A stretch of 64,000 nucleotides of DNA. It comes from Rhodococcus rhodochrous. GTDB lineage: Bacteria > Actinomycetota > Actinomycetes > Mycobacteriales > Mycobacteriaceae. The notes under the pieces are model-generated. The model was not told the DNA's origin and ran no database searches. It saw nothing but the letters and a program-made list of their open reading frames with translations. The position numbers and the translations under genes are program-made. Shown piece after piece: positions 17,219 through 25,832 of the stretch (position 1 is its first letter; the number at the start of each line of letters is the position of its first letter). The stretch covers positions 4,269,444-4,333,443 of the forward strand of contig NZ_LT906450.1 in the NCBI RefSeq assembly GCF_900187265.1, written 5' to 3'.

Positions 17219-17905
17219 TTACCAGGCGTCCGAGAAATCGGCGTGCTGCCTGATCCACGCGTGCATCGCGATCCCCGCGGCGACACCCGCGTTGATGGAT
17301 CGGGTGGAGCCGAACTGGGCGATGGAGACCGTCATCGACGCGACGTTGCGGGCCGCTTCGGTGACGCCGGGACCCTCCTGCCCGAACAGCAGCAGGCAGC
17401 GGTGCGGCAGGGTCGCCGTCTCCAACCGGACCGAGCCGGGGGTGTTGTCCACCGCCACGATCTCGAGGTCCTGTTCGGCCGCCCACGCGACGAGCGCGTC
17501 GACGTCGGGGTGGTGGAGCAGGTGCTGGTAGCGATCGGTGACCATCGCTCCGCGCCGGTTCCACCGGCGTCGTCCGACGATGTGCACGGTGCCCACGGCG
17601 AACGCGTTGGCGGTGCGGACGACCGTCCCGATGTTCGCGTCGTGGGCGAAGTTCTCGATGGCCACGTGCAGCGGGTGCCTGCGACGGTCGATGTCCGCGA
17701 CGATCGCCTCGCGGTTCCAGTAGCGGTAGGCGTCGACGACGTTGCGCCGGTCGCCGTTGGCGAGCAGCTCCGGGTCGTAGCGCGGGTCGGTCGGCGGCTC
17801 GGTGCCGAATTCCTCGATCCACGGTCCGACGCCGTGCGGGTGCTCGCCCCACTCGGTGGGGCCCGCGGCGTCCTCGACGGCCGGTTCGGAATGCGTGTCG
17901 GTCAC
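17219..17905 (-). CDS. SpoU/TrmH-family RNA 2'-O-methyltransferase
   Basis: 228-residue SPOUT methyltransferase that should methylate a ribose 2'-OH in tRNA or rRNA using S-adenosylmethionine. Motif 1 is in IENFAHDANIGTVVRTANAF, motif 2 is in LLLFGQEGPGV, and motif 3 is SIAQFGSTRSINAGVAAGIA; these three make the trefoil-knot cofactor site. GTG 17905 (VTDTHSEPAVED) is chosen; a longer reading runs into the lipoprotein gene in another frame. It resembles Rv0380c and sits near pyrE and clpB as in mycobacteria. The target nucleotide cannot be told. Confidence 0.92.
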   Translation of the reverse strand: MTDTHSEPAVEDAAGPTEWGEHPHGVGPWIEEFGTEPPTDPRYDPELLANGDRRNVVDAYRYWNREAIVADIDRRRHPLHVAIENFAHDANIGTVVRTANAFAVGTVHIVGRRRWNRRGAMVTDRYQHLLHHPDVDALVAWAAEQDLEIVAVDNTPGSVRLETATLPHRCLLLFGQEGPGVTEAARNVASMTVSIAQFGSTRSINAGVAAGIAMHAWIRQHADFSDAW

Positions 17906-17907
17906 CG

Positions 17908-18528
17908 TCAGAACGTCTCGTTCGATCCTGCCGCGACGCGGAAACCGTGACCGGTGGCGTCGTTGGTGCAGGTCACGTCGGCTGCGGTGGTGGCGCACGT
18001 GTAACCGAGCTGTGACAGCGGCGATCCGGGCGGCAGCGCGGGGCTCGCCCCGTCGGGCGAGAGGTAGACCGGTCCGCCGGAGCACACGAACTCCCCTTCA
18101 CCGGAGTCCTGCACGCGGATGCCGAGTCCCCAGTTGACCATGCAGTCCTCGGGGCGCGGCGGGATCGGATCGGTCGGTCCCTCACAGCCCGCCTCGGTGC
18201 GGGTGGGCAGCCGGACGATGCCGCATTCGAAGGTGCCGTCGGGGCTGCTGAAGTAGTACGACTCGTTGCGCTGGTACTCGACCTGCGCGAGCGGAGCAGG
18301 TTCCTCCGTGGAGGTCTCCGGCTCGGGAGCCGGTTCGGTCGTCGACGGGGTCGTCTCCTCGGTGGTACTCGGGGCGACCGTCGTGGAGGAGGTCGTCGAG
18401 GCAGTCGCCGAGGTCGTCGTCGACGTCGCTCCGGAGTCGGCTTCCGGCCCGTCCGCGGAGCCTCCGCATCCTGCGACGAACAGTGCCGCACCCGCGACGA
18501 CTGCGACCGGCCACATCCGAATTCTCAC
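17908..18528 (-). CDS. Secreted Ser/Thr-rich lipoprotein
   Basis: 206-residue lipoprotein from GTG 18528, with GAAGGG about 7 nt upstream. The signal peptide RIRMWPVAVVAGAALFVAGC ends in a lipobox (VAGC), so the cysteine should be lipidated and the protein anchored outside. It is followed by about 60 residues of Ser/Thr/Pro/Glu linker, then a cysteine-containing globular domain (YYFSSPDGTFECGIVRLPTR; several further cysteines). It is 2 bp from the methyltransferase start. This type is common in Rhodococcus/Mycobacterium; function is unknown. Confidence 0.82.
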   Translation of the reverse strand: MRIRMWPVAVVAGAALFVAGCGGSADGPEADSGATSTTTSATASTTSSTTVAPSTTEETTPSTTEPAPEPETSTEEPAPLAQVEYQRNESYYFSSPDGTFECGIVRLPTRTEAGCEGPTDPIPPRPEDCMVNWGLGIRVQDSGEGEFVCSGGPVYLSPDGASPALPPGSPLSQLGYTCATTAADVTCTNDATGHGFRVAAGSNETF

Positions 18529-18575
18529 GCAACACCCTTCCCGACGACGTGCGGGTGTCACTCTATCGAGCGGTG

Positions 18576-19358
18576 TCAGTGGCCGGTCAGGCGCCGGTTG
18601 ACCAGGCGATTCATCCATCCGGGCGACACCTGGGCGAGTGTGGCGAGCACGGTTGCCTGCCGTCCGACGGGCCGGTGCACCCGGCCCGAACGCCGGGTGG
18701 GGCGGGTCGCGTCGAACACCGCGCGGGCGACGTCGTCGGCGCCGAGGTTCACGCCCAGGGAGCGTCGCGAGCCGATGTCCATCCCGTCGACCATGTTCGT
18801 GTCGACGAACAGCGGCCACATCGCCTGGACCTTGATGTCGTGGCGTGCCCACTCGAGTTCGAGTGCTTCGGTCAGGCCGCGCACCGCGAACTTGGTGGCG
18901 CTGTAGGTGGCGAGCTCGGGCTGTCCGTAGAGCGCCGATGCCGAGCACATGTTGACGATCTGCGCACCGGGGGTGTCGCGGAGGTACGGGAAGGCCGCAT
19001 GGCAGCCGAGGAGGACACCGGTGACGTTGACCTCGACGATCCGGCGATGGCGGCTCACCGGGATCTCCTCGAACGGTCCGGAGGACAGCAGCCCGGCGTT
19101 GTTGACGAGGACGTCGAGGCGGCCGTCGGTGCAGAATTCCTCGAGCACGCGGGTCCACGCGGCGGTGTCGGTGACGTCGAGGGAACCGGTGACGATCCGT
19201 CCCGCGGTGATCGAGGCGCCCTCCTCGGCGAGGCTCGCGAGCCCGGCGGTGTCGATGTCGAAGGCACCGACGCGGTAACCGTGACGGGCGAAGAGCAGGG
19301 CTGTGGAGCGGCCGATACCGGCGGCGGCTCCGGTGATCACCACGCTGGGAGCAGACAT
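18576..19358 (-). CDS. Short-chain dehydrogenase/reductase
   Basis: 260-residue classical SDR. The nucleotide loop is TGAAAGIGRS, the NNAG motif is in LVNNAGLLSSG, and the catalytic Ser and YxxxK are in SASALYGQPELATYSATKFA. The C-terminal region carries a membrane-hugging hydrophobic stretch (QATVLATLAQVSPGWMNRLV) seen in several mycobacterial lipid-associated SDRs. The substrate is unknown. Confidence 0.92.
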   Translation of the reverse strand: MSAPSVVITGAAAGIGRSTALLFARHGYRVGAFDIDTAGLASLAEEGASITAGRIVTGSLDVTDTAAWTRVLEEFCTDGRLDVLVNNAGLLSSGPFEEIPVSRHRRIVEVNVTGVLLGCHAAFPYLRDTPGAQIVNMCSASALYGQPELATYSATKFAVRGLTEALELEWARHDIKVQAMWPLFVDTNMVDGMDIGSRRSLGVNLGADDVARAVFDATRPTRRSGRVHRPVGRQATVLATLAQVSPGWMNRLVNRRLTGH

Positions 19359-19425
19359 GGCATCACCCTAATCGCGGGCGGGACCCGACGGGGTAGAGCG
19401 GGGATAGGCTGGAATCGGAGGAGTT

Positions 19426-19866
19426 GTGAATCGTCGTATCGTCGCCACCGTCGCGTTCGTCACCGTGGGATATGTCGTCGTTCTCGCGTTGTGGATGAAC
19501 CTGTTCCTGCCGATCTCCGAACCCGGCACCGAGGGTTTCCAGGTGGTCTTCCTCGTCTGCCTGTACGGCACCGTGCTCGGCCTGTCGATGGCGCTCGCGG
19601 GTCGCCGATCGGAGGTCATGCGTCGCATCGAACGCGAGGGCTACGAGGGATGGGCGACCATCCGTTCCGCGACACCGCTCGATCTGACCTCGACCGGTCA
19701 ACTGACCCGGCTCGACCTCGAGCTCACGGTGCCCGGCTCGGAGCCCTATCGCGGCACGGTCGTCTACGAGGTCGACCGCCGCGACCTGCACCGCTACGTC
19801 GCCGGCGAGGTCGTGAGCATCTGGGTGGACCCCCTCGACCGCGACCGGATCGTCCTCTACCCCTAA
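19426..19866 (+). CDS. DUF3592-like two-helix membrane protein
   Basis: 146 residues from GTG 19426, with GGAGGAG 5 nt upstream. Two transmembrane helices occupy the first 60 residues (VAFVTVGYVVVLALW and VVFLVCLYGTVLGLSMAL), followed by an extramembrane beta-rich domain ending EVVSIWVDPLDRDRIVLYP, the closing pattern typical of DUF3592. Convergent with the YhhN-family gene, overlapping by 4 bp. Function is unknown. Confidence 0.78.
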   Translation: MNRRIVATVAFVTVGYVVVLALWMNLFLPISEPGTEGFQVVFLVCLYGTVLGLSMALAGRRSEVMRRIEREGYEGWATIRSATPLDLTSTGQLTRLDLELTVPGSEPYRGTVVYEVDRRDLHRYVAGEVVSIWVDPLDRDRIVLYP

Positions 19867-20585
19867 CCCTTCCGGCTCGTGAGAGCGAGAAGCCCTTCCA
19901 CGAGCAGCAGCTGGGCCACGGCGTAGGTGGTCAGCACGAATCCTTCCGCTGCCGCACGGGACTTCTCGTCCTTCAGCAGGGTGCGGCGCACCACGATCGA
20001 TCCGTCGGACAGCGTGAAGATCAGACCACCGAGACCGAGCCAACTGCGCCGATCGGTGTCCGGCACGGCCAGCCCCGCGCGCACGCGCGCAGCGGGCGCG
20101 AGGGCGGGATCTCCGGCGAGCGTCGCGGTGGTGGCGAGCAGGGCACCGTATCCGGCCAGCGGCGCGGCCACCGAGCGGCTGCGGGCGGCGAGCAGACCGG
20201 CCGCACCGGCCAGCGCACCGGCACGCTGCACCGCGACCGGCTTCGACACCCGCGCACCACGCCGGACGAGGATGCTCGAGTAGGCGGTCTGCATGACACC
20301 GAAACAGGCTGCACCGCTCAGGATCCGACGGTCCTCGTCGGAGCGGATCATGGCGATGTCGCCGAGGGTGGCGGCTGCGAGACCCGCGACCATCAGCGCG
20401 GTATCGGCGCGATCGGTGTCACGGGAGCGACGCAGCACCCGCACGGCGAGCGCCGGTGCGATGAGCGGTTTGGCGATCCGCTGCAGCTTCTCGTTACCCG
20501 ACACCCCACCGACGACCGTGGCAGCCGATGCCGCCGCGAACACCGCGTGCTCGACGCCCCACCTCTTGCGACTGAACCAACCCAT
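19863..20585 (-). CDS. YhhN/TMEM86-family (lysoplasmalogenase-like) membrane protein
   Basis: 240-residue polytopic membrane protein with about seven hydrophobic segments. The family features are the early KPLIAPALAVRVL and ALMVAGLAAATLGDIAMI segments and the late LGGLIFTLSDGSIVVRR. Characterised relatives hydrolyse the vinyl-ether bond of lysoplasmalogens; bacterial substrates are unclear. ATG 20585 (MGWFSRKRWGVEHAVFA) is used. Confidence 0.8.
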   Translation of the reverse strand: MGWFSRKRWGVEHAVFAAASAATVVGGVSGNEKLQRIAKPLIAPALAVRVLRRSRDTDRADTALMVAGLAAATLGDIAMIRSDEDRRILSGAACFGVMQTAYSSILVRRGARVSKPVAVQRAGALAGAAGLLAARSRSVAAPLAGYGALLATTATLAGDPALAPAARVRAGLAVPDTDRRSWLGLGGLIFTLSDGSIVVRRTLLKDEKSRAAAEGFVLTTYAVAQLLLVEGLLALTSRKG

Positions 20586-20608
20586 GCGCGCACAGTACCC
20601 GGCAGGCA

Positions 20609-21730
20609 TCAGCAGCGGCGCGCACCGCCGGACGCCGTGGCGCGCAGGAAGGTCGGCGCCGGAAGGCCGCGACGCGCAGCGGCATCGGCGACGGCCTGCC
20701 GCACCGGGTCGACGCGGTCGTCCTCGCACAGCGCGATCGCCGACCCGCCGAAACCGCCGCCCACCATCCGGGCACCGAGTGCACCGGCGCCGACGGCCGC
20801 ATCGACGGCGGTGTCGAGCTCGAGGCAGCTGACCTCGAAGTCGTCGCGCAACGAGCGGTGCGACGCATCGAGCAATGGTCCGAGATCCCGGATCCGCCCT
20901 GCCCGCAACAACTCCGCGGCCTCCCGGACCCGGGCGATCTCGCCGATCACGTGCCGGGCGCGGCGACGCAGGACGGGATCGTCGATCGGGTCCGCCGACG
21001 AGGCGTCGCGCAGGCTCTCCACGCCGAGGAGTCGAGTGGCGTCCTCGACCTCACGGCGGCGCTGCCCGTACTGCCCGTCGGCGAGCTCGTGTCCGGTGCC
21101 GGTGTCGACGACCAGCACGGTCAGTCCTCGGGCTTGCGCGTCGAACGGGATGTGTTCGCTGCTGCCGTCGGCGAAGTCGAGGAGCAGCGCGTGGCCCGGA
21201 CGGGCGTGGAGGGCGATCCGCTGGTCGAGCCCACCGGTGGGAGCACCGGCGTAGTCGTTCTCCGCGCGCACGCACGCCGCGGCGAGTCGATCACGGCCGT
21301 CGTCGTCGAGGGGCAGCCCGCACAGGTCGGCGAGTGCCACCGCAACCGATGTCTCGAGTGCCGCGGACGACGAGAGTCCCGCTCCGACCGGCACGTCCGA
21401 CGCGACCGCGATGTCCGCCCCGGTGAATCCCGGCGGGTCGAGCGTCCAGATCACGCCGGCGACGTAGGCCACCCAGCCGTCGGCGTGCCGGTCGCGCAGA
21501 TCGAGATCGACGTCGTCGAAACCGGAACTGCGCACGCGCAGCAGATGATCGGAGCGGCGGCGTACAGCGACGACGGTGACCTGCGGGATCGCCATCGGCA
21601 GGCACAGACCTCCGGCGTAGTCGACGTGCTCGCCGATGAGATTGACGCGCCCGGGCGCGCACCAGCAGCCCTCGGGGTCGGTGCCGAACTCGGCCGTGAA
21701 CCGTGCGCGGGCGGTCTCCGCGAGTGTCAT
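20609..21730 (-). CDS. galK: Galactokinase
   Basis: GHMP-family kinase phosphorylating galactose at C1 with ATP (Leloir pathway). 373 residues. The galactokinase signature GRVNLIGEHVDYAGGLCLPM is near residue 27, the ATP loop is VPVGAGLSSSAALE, and the C-terminal GHMP motif is ARMVGGGFGGSAIAL. The catalytic Asp lies in GGLDQRIAL. ATG 21730 overlaps the galT stop by 4 bp, indicating translational coupling. Confidence 0.95.
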   Translation of the reverse strand: MTLAETARARFTAEFGTDPEGCWCAPGRVNLIGEHVDYAGGLCLPMAIPQVTVVAVRRRSDHLLRVRSSGFDDVDLDLRDRHADGWVAYVAGVIWTLDPPGFTGADIAVASDVPVGAGLSSSAALETSVAVALADLCGLPLDDDGRDRLAAACVRAENDYAGAPTGGLDQRIALHARPGHALLLDFADGSSEHIPFDAQARGLTVLVVDTGTGHELADGQYGQRRREVEDATRLLGVESLRDASSADPIDDPVLRRRARHVIGEIARVREAAELLRAGRIRDLGPLLDASHRSLRDDFEVSCLELDTAVDAAVGAGALGARMVGGGFGGSAIALCEDDRVDPVRQAVADAAARRGLPAPTFLRATASGGARRC

Positions 21731-22842
21731 GGCGCCACCTCGCGCAGGCGTTCGGCGATCCGTTCGGGGGTGGTGTCGCTGATCCACGCGCCCATCGCGG
21801 ATTCGGATCCGGCGAGATATTTCAGCTTGTCCGGGGCCCGCCGCAACGAGAAGATCTGGCAGAACAATCGCACGTCCCCGCGGGGTGCACCGACCGGCGC
21901 CTGGTGCCAGGCGGCGATGTAGGGAGCGCGGTCGACACCGGGAAAGAACCGGTCGACACGGCCGAGCAGGTCGCACTGGATGCCGGCGAGTTCGTCGCGT
22001 TCGTGTTCGTCGAGGGCCGCGAGATCAGGGACCTCGCGATGCGGGACGAGGTGCACCTCGACAGGCCAGCGTGCCGCGGCGGGAACATAGGCCGACCAGG
22101 CGTCGCCGGCGAACACGAGTCGGGTGCCCGCGCGTCGTTCGGCGTCCAGGATGTCGCCCTGCAGCGACCTGCCGGTCCGCCGGCGATGCTCGCGGGCGCG
22201 GTCGAGCAGGGCCTGCGAGCGCGGTGGGACGAACGGGTAGGCGTAGATCTGTCCGTGCGGATGCTGCAGTGTCACACCGATTTCCACGCCGCGGTTCTCG
22301 AAGCAGAAGACCTGCTCGACATCAGGTCGCTGCGACAGCGCGGCGGTGCGGGCGGCGAGCGCATCGATGACGGTGCGCGCCCGGGACGCCGAGAGGTCGG
22401 CGAACCGGGCGTCGTGGTCGGGGGTGAACGCGACGACCTCGCAGCGGCCGGTCGCCGGTCGCCGCGGCCACAGACCGTCGCCGTCGACGAGATCCTCACC
22501 GGCCGACGGCGCCCCGAGCGACGGGAAACGGTTCTCGAAGACAACGACGTCGTAGTCGTCGGCCGGGATCTCGGTGCACGCACCGGCCCTGCTCGGACAC
22601 AGCGGGCAGTCGACGGCCGACGGCAGGAAGGTGCGGTCCATCCGGTGCGCCGCGAAGGTGACCCACTCCCCCGTCAGCGGGTCGCGGCGCATCTCGGAGG
22701 TCGCCGCGACCGGCGGCAGGTCGCGGCGGTCGTGGAGGTCGCGGGTCGCGGCACCGGAGACGAACGGCTCGGTGTCGTCGAAGTAGATCAGCTCCCGGCC
22801 ATCCGCGAGATGCGTGACGGTCTGCCGGACCCGCGCCTCCAC
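21727..22842 (-). CDS. galT: Galactose-1-phosphate uridylyltransferase
   Basis: Transfers UMP between UDP-glucose and galactose-1-phosphate. 371 residues from GTG 22842. The active-site HPHGQ is present (EIGVTLQHPHGQIYAYPFVP), with zinc-type cysteines in DCPLCPS. Other conserved blocks are VVVFENRFPSLG and WPVEVHLVPHREVPDLAAL. It precedes galK in a coupled pair; its start lies within 6 bp of the pyrE stop, so the three genes may be co-transcribed. galE is not in the window. Confidence 0.95.
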   Translation of the reverse strand: MEARVRQTVTHLADGRELIYFDDTEPFVSGAATRDLHDRRDLPPVAATSEMRRDPLTGEWVTFAAHRMDRTFLPSAVDCPLCPSRAGACTEIPADDYDVVVFENRFPSLGAPSAGEDLVDGDGLWPRRPATGRCEVVAFTPDHDARFADLSASRARTVIDALAARTAALSQRPDVEQVFCFENRGVEIGVTLQHPHGQIYAYPFVPPRSQALLDRAREHRRRTGRSLQGDILDAERRAGTRLVFAGDAWSAYVPAAARWPVEVHLVPHREVPDLAALDEHERDELAGIQCDLLGRVDRFFPGVDRAPYIAAWHQAPVGAPRGDVRLFCQIFSLRRAPDKLKYLAGSESAMGAWISDTTPERIAERLREVAP

Positions 22843-22846
22843 GCGG

Positions 22847-23386
22847 CTACTTGTCGTCCAGACCCAGGTCGGCGAGGCCGAGCAGGGAACGGTACTCGAC
22901 GCCCTCGGCGGCGATGACCTCGTCGGCGCCGGTCGCGCGGTCGACGACGGTCGCGACACCCACGACGATCGCGCCGGCCTCGCGCAGCGCCTTGACGGCG
23001 GTGAGCGGCGAGTTGCCGGTGGTGGTGGTGTCCTCGACGACGAGCACGCGCTTGCCGGTGACGTCCGGTCCCTCGATCTGCCGCTGCATGCCGTGGGCCT
23101 TGGCGGCCTTGCGGACGACGAACGCGTCGATGGGCCGGCCGGGGGCGTGCATGACGGCGAGGGCGACCGGGTCGGCACCCATGGTCAGGCCGCCGACGGC
23201 GTCGAAGTCCCAGTCGGAGACGAGCTCGCGCAGCAGCTTGCCGATGAGCGGGCCGGCCTCGTGGTGCAGGGTCGCGCGGCGCAGGTCGACGTAGTAGTCG
23301 GCTTCCTTACCGGACGACAGGGTCACGCGGCCGTGTACCACCGCCAGCTCGCGTACCAGTGCTGCCAGTTCGTCGCGGTCACTCAT
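22847..23386 (-). CDS. pyrE: Orotate phosphoribosyltransferase
   Basis: Pyrimidine biosynthesis: orotate plus PRPP gives OMP. 179 residues. The PRPP-binding motif is VLVVEDTTTTGNSPLTAV, preceded by the substrate segment VGGLTMGADPVALAV, and the N-terminal VTLSSGKEADYYVDLR is diagnostic. It resembles mycobacterial pyrE (Rv0382c), and its neighbours (a SpoU methylase, a secreted protein, clpB) agree. Confidence 0.96.
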   Translation of the reverse strand: MSDRDELAALVRELAVVHGRVTLSSGKEADYYVDLRRATLHHEAGPLIGKLLRELVSDWDFDAVGGLTMGADPVALAVMHAPGRPIDAFVVRKAAKAHGMQRQIEGPDVTGKRVLVVEDTTTTGNSPLTAVKALREAGAIVVGVATVVDRATGADEVIAAEGVEYRSLLGLADLGLDDK

Positions 23387-23472
23387 TGCGTCCTCACCCG
23401 TCGTTCGGCGGCGCGACGCCGGTGCGGTCGCGCTCGTGTCGGGGAACGAGCCTAGTCGCTGTGGGTCGCAGA

Positions 23473-24117
23473 TCAGGCAGCGACGGTGTCGGAGGTCGCC
23501 TCGGACTCCGGCCGGACGTCGCTCGCGACGACCGCGGTTTCGGTGTCCGCCTCGACGGTCTCGGGCCTGCGGGCCGGTCCGGATGCGGTGACGGGTGCGG
23601 GCGCCTCGAACAGCACGACCGGGCCGACGGCCGCGAGCTTCGCGAACAACGAGGTGGGGAATCGGCCGACGGCGGTGTTCAGGGCGCCGCCGAGGTCGTT
23701 GTGCACGCGGACGGCGCCGGCGATGCGCTGTTCGCGGGTCTGCAGTTCCCGGGCGACCCGGATGAACGGCCAGTGGTTGACCCCTTCGAGTCCACCGATC
23801 AGCTCGTGCAGCGTCGCGGACAGCGCGTTCTCCGCGCCGGCGCGTTCGGTGAGCCCGAGACGCTGGTCGCGCACGCCGATGGCGAGCGACCGGGCGCCGA
23901 CGACGGGCCGGATGTGCTCACGTTCGACGCCTGCACCGGCCGACGCCGCGATGAGCGCGGGCACGAGATCGTAGCGGTCGTCGAGTTCGTGGAGGAGCAG
24001 GCGCAGGCTCTCCCGGTGGCGTTGCTGCAGCGTCCGAAGGCGGCGCACGCCTGCGCGCAACCACAGCACCACCGCAACCACGACAGCAACACAGAGCACC
24101 ACAGCCACAGACGTCAC
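23473..24117 (-). CDS. LemA-like membrane-anchored protein
   Basis: 214 residues from GTG 24117. One N-terminal membrane helix (VAVVLCVAVVVAVVLWL) is followed by a helical domain with the LemA pattern: LLHELDDRYDLVPALIAASA, later ELQTREQRIAGAVRVHNDLG and NTAVGRFPTSLFAKLA. The C-terminus is disordered and acidic. LemA proteins are small anchored helical proteins of unsettled function. Confidence 0.75.
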   Translation of the reverse strand: MTSVAVVLCVAVVVAVVLWLRAGVRRLRTLQQRHRESLRLLLHELDDRYDLVPALIAASAGAGVEREHIRPVVGARSLAIGVRDQRLGLTERAGAENALSATLHELIGGLEGVNHWPFIRVARELQTREQRIAGAVRVHNDLGGALNTAVGRFPTSLFAKLAAVGPVVLFEAPAPVTASGPARRPETVEADTETAVVASDVRPESEATSDTVAA

Positions 24118-24231
24118 GCGCAGAAATGTACCGAGCGCACGGATCGCGTCGAAGACTGCACCCGGCGTGTCCTGCGCGGTGTATCCGTACCGTGATCTGG
24201 CAACGCCCGCCGTCAGTTCGTCCGGCGACGA

Positions 24232-25014
24232 TCAGGTGCGGCCGCGACCGTTGCCGAAGGTGTTCGTCAGCTTCCGCACGAGGTTCTGCGGCACCAGTCG
24301 TCCCGCCGTCGCGAGCACCTTGTACTGCAGCCCGGGGATGCTGCGGACCTTGCCCTTGTCCAGGTCGGCGAGCGAGGTGCGCACCACCTCGTCGACGTCG
24401 AGCCACATCAGGTTCGGGGTGGACGACATGTCGATCCCGGCACGCTGGTGGAACTCGGTGCGCACGAAGCCGGGGCACAGTGCCTGCACCCGCACGCCCG
24501 TGCCGGTGAGACCGCCCGCCAGTCCTTCGGTGAACGACACGACGTAGGCCTTGCTGCCGGAGTAGGTGGAACCGCGCCCGGGAAGCAGACCGGCCACGCT
24601 CGCGACATTGACGATGTCACCCCTGCCCGCCTCGATCATCGACGGGAGCGCGGCGCGTGTGAACGCGACGACCGAGGTGACGTTGACATCGAGCTGCGCG
24701 TGCAACAGGGCCGGATCGGCGGTCCAGAACTCGCCGGTCGTGCCGAAGCCGGCGTTGTTGACGAGCATGTCGACGCCGCGGCCGAGGCGCTCGACGACGA
24801 GATCGCGACCGTCGGCCGTCGCCAGGTCGGCGACGATGATCTCCGATGCCGCCCCGAACTTCTGCTTCAGCTCGGCGGCGAGTTCGTCGAGGGCGGGACG
24901 GGTGCGGGCGACGAGCACGAGGTCGTAACCGCGACTCGCGAGGGTGCGGGCGAAACCCGCGCCGATTCCCGAGGTGGGTCCGGTCACGAGCGCGACGGGG
25001 CGGGCGGAAGTCAT
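24232..25014 (-). CDS. Short-chain dehydrogenase/reductase
   Basis: 260-residue SDR. Motifs: [26 protein letters not shown], and the catalytic Ser and YxxxK in [23 protein letters not shown] 25014 is used; an in-frame GTG at 25023 adds three residues. Similar enzymes act on lipid ketones or alcohols. It lies downstream of a tandem-repeat array that begins at the 3' end of the preceding gene. Confidence 0.92.
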   Translation of the reverse strand: MTSARPVALVTGPTSGIGAGFARTLASRGYDLVLVARTRPALDELAAELKQKFGAASEIIVADLATADGRDLVVERLGRGVDMLVNNAGFGTTGEFWTADPALLHAQLDVNVTSVVAFTRAALPSMIEAGRGDIVNVASVAGLLPGRGSTYSGSKAYVVSFTEGLAGGLTGTGVRVQALCPGFVRTEFHQRAGIDMSSTPNLMWLDVDEVVRTSLADLDKGKVRSIPGLQYKVLATAGRLVPQNLVRKLTNTFGNGRGRT

Positions 25015-25053
25015 GGCCGCCACACTAACGACACGCGGCGTGCGCGACCACCT

Positions 25054-25151
25054 CTCGGCGTTCCCCGCAGTGACTGCTTCTCGGCGTTCGCCTCAGTGAC
25101 CGCTTCTCGGCGTTCGCCTCAGTGACAATTCTCGGCGTTCGCCTCAGTGAC
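25054..25151. repeat. Four-copy tandem repeat, 21-nt unit
   Basis: Units CTCGGCGTTCGCCTCAGTGAC lie at 25080-25100, 25106-25126 and 25131-25151; a degenerate first copy is at 25054-25074 (CTCGGCGTTCCCCGCAGTGA). Period is 25-26 nt. Each good copy contains the small palindrome GGCG-TT-CGCC. The last unit carries the stop codon of the membrane-protein gene on the minus strand. No protein-coding or CRISPR explanation fits. Confidence 0.9.
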
Positions 25152-25812
25152 GAGCGGAGGGGCGTCCCGGATCCTGCGAACCCCGGTCGAGTTCCTCGGG
25201 TTCGACAACGGGTGGCAGCACGTGGAGGATGCCGGACAGCCGCGCGACGGTCTCGATGGCCGAGTCCCATTCGCGTCCGGTGCTGCCGATGGGGATCGAG
25301 CCGAGCGTCCACTCGCCCTCGCTCCACAGCATCTGCACGTGATCGGGGATGGATTCGGTGAACGCGACCATCCGCTGATCGCACACGCGACGCGCGATCT
25401 CGAGGTCGGTGGCGAAGACGATGCGCGGCCCGATCGAACCGAGCAGGTTCATGTCGGGATCCTTCGGCGGCGGCGTCGACTTGAGGCGCAGGTCGATGTC
25501 GACGTCGGAGCCGACCTTGCGGCGGACCGCGATGATCGTCGCGGTCTCCTCGATGTCGAACAGGACGAACTCCTCGCCGCGGCGAACCCCGCGGACGATG
25601 TCGATCGCGCCGAGATATTCCTGCTTGGCGAGCGCCGCGCGGTGCCAGGTGGACGGCAGGTGGTCCTCGGCGGAGGTGTACTTGTAACCCTGCGCCTTGG
25701 CCCAGATCTCCCGGATACGACCCGACTGCTCCCGCCGCGTCCGGTCGACGTAGAGCAGCGCGACCGCACCCAGCAGTGCGACCGCGGCCAGAGAGAACCA
25801 CATGACAGTCAT
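25144..25812 (-). CDS. Membrane-anchored conserved protein (Rv0383c-region homologue)
   Basis: 222 residues. An N-terminal membrane helix (WFSLAAVALLGAVALLYVDR) is followed by a soluble domain with AQGYKYTSAEDHLPSTWHRA, DIVRGVRRGEEFVLFDIEET and GPRIVFATDLEIARRVCDQR. Similar proteins sit between pyrE and clpB in mycobacteria and are annotated as possible secreted proteins. The stop codon falls inside the tandem repeat, and the C-terminal tail (DRGSQDPGRPSARH) may have drifted. Function is unknown. Confidence 0.8.
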   Translation of the reverse strand: MTVMWFSLAAVALLGAVALLYVDRTRREQSGRIREIWAKAQGYKYTSAEDHLPSTWHRAALAKQEYLGAIDIVRGVRRGEEFVLFDIEETATIIAVRRKVGSDVDIDLRLKSTPPPKDPDMNLLGSIGPRIVFATDLEIARRVCDQRMVAFTESIPDHVQMLWSEGEWTLGSIPIGSTGREWDSAIETVARLSGILHVLPPVVEPEELDRGSQDPGRPSARH

Positions 25813-25832
25813 CGTCGAGTCAGCCTAGCGGG

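Noticed and set aside
25054-25151. Tandem repeat considered as a CRISPR array
   Set aside because: Period is only 25-26 nt, with 4-5 nt between units and no unique spacers; no cas gene is near.
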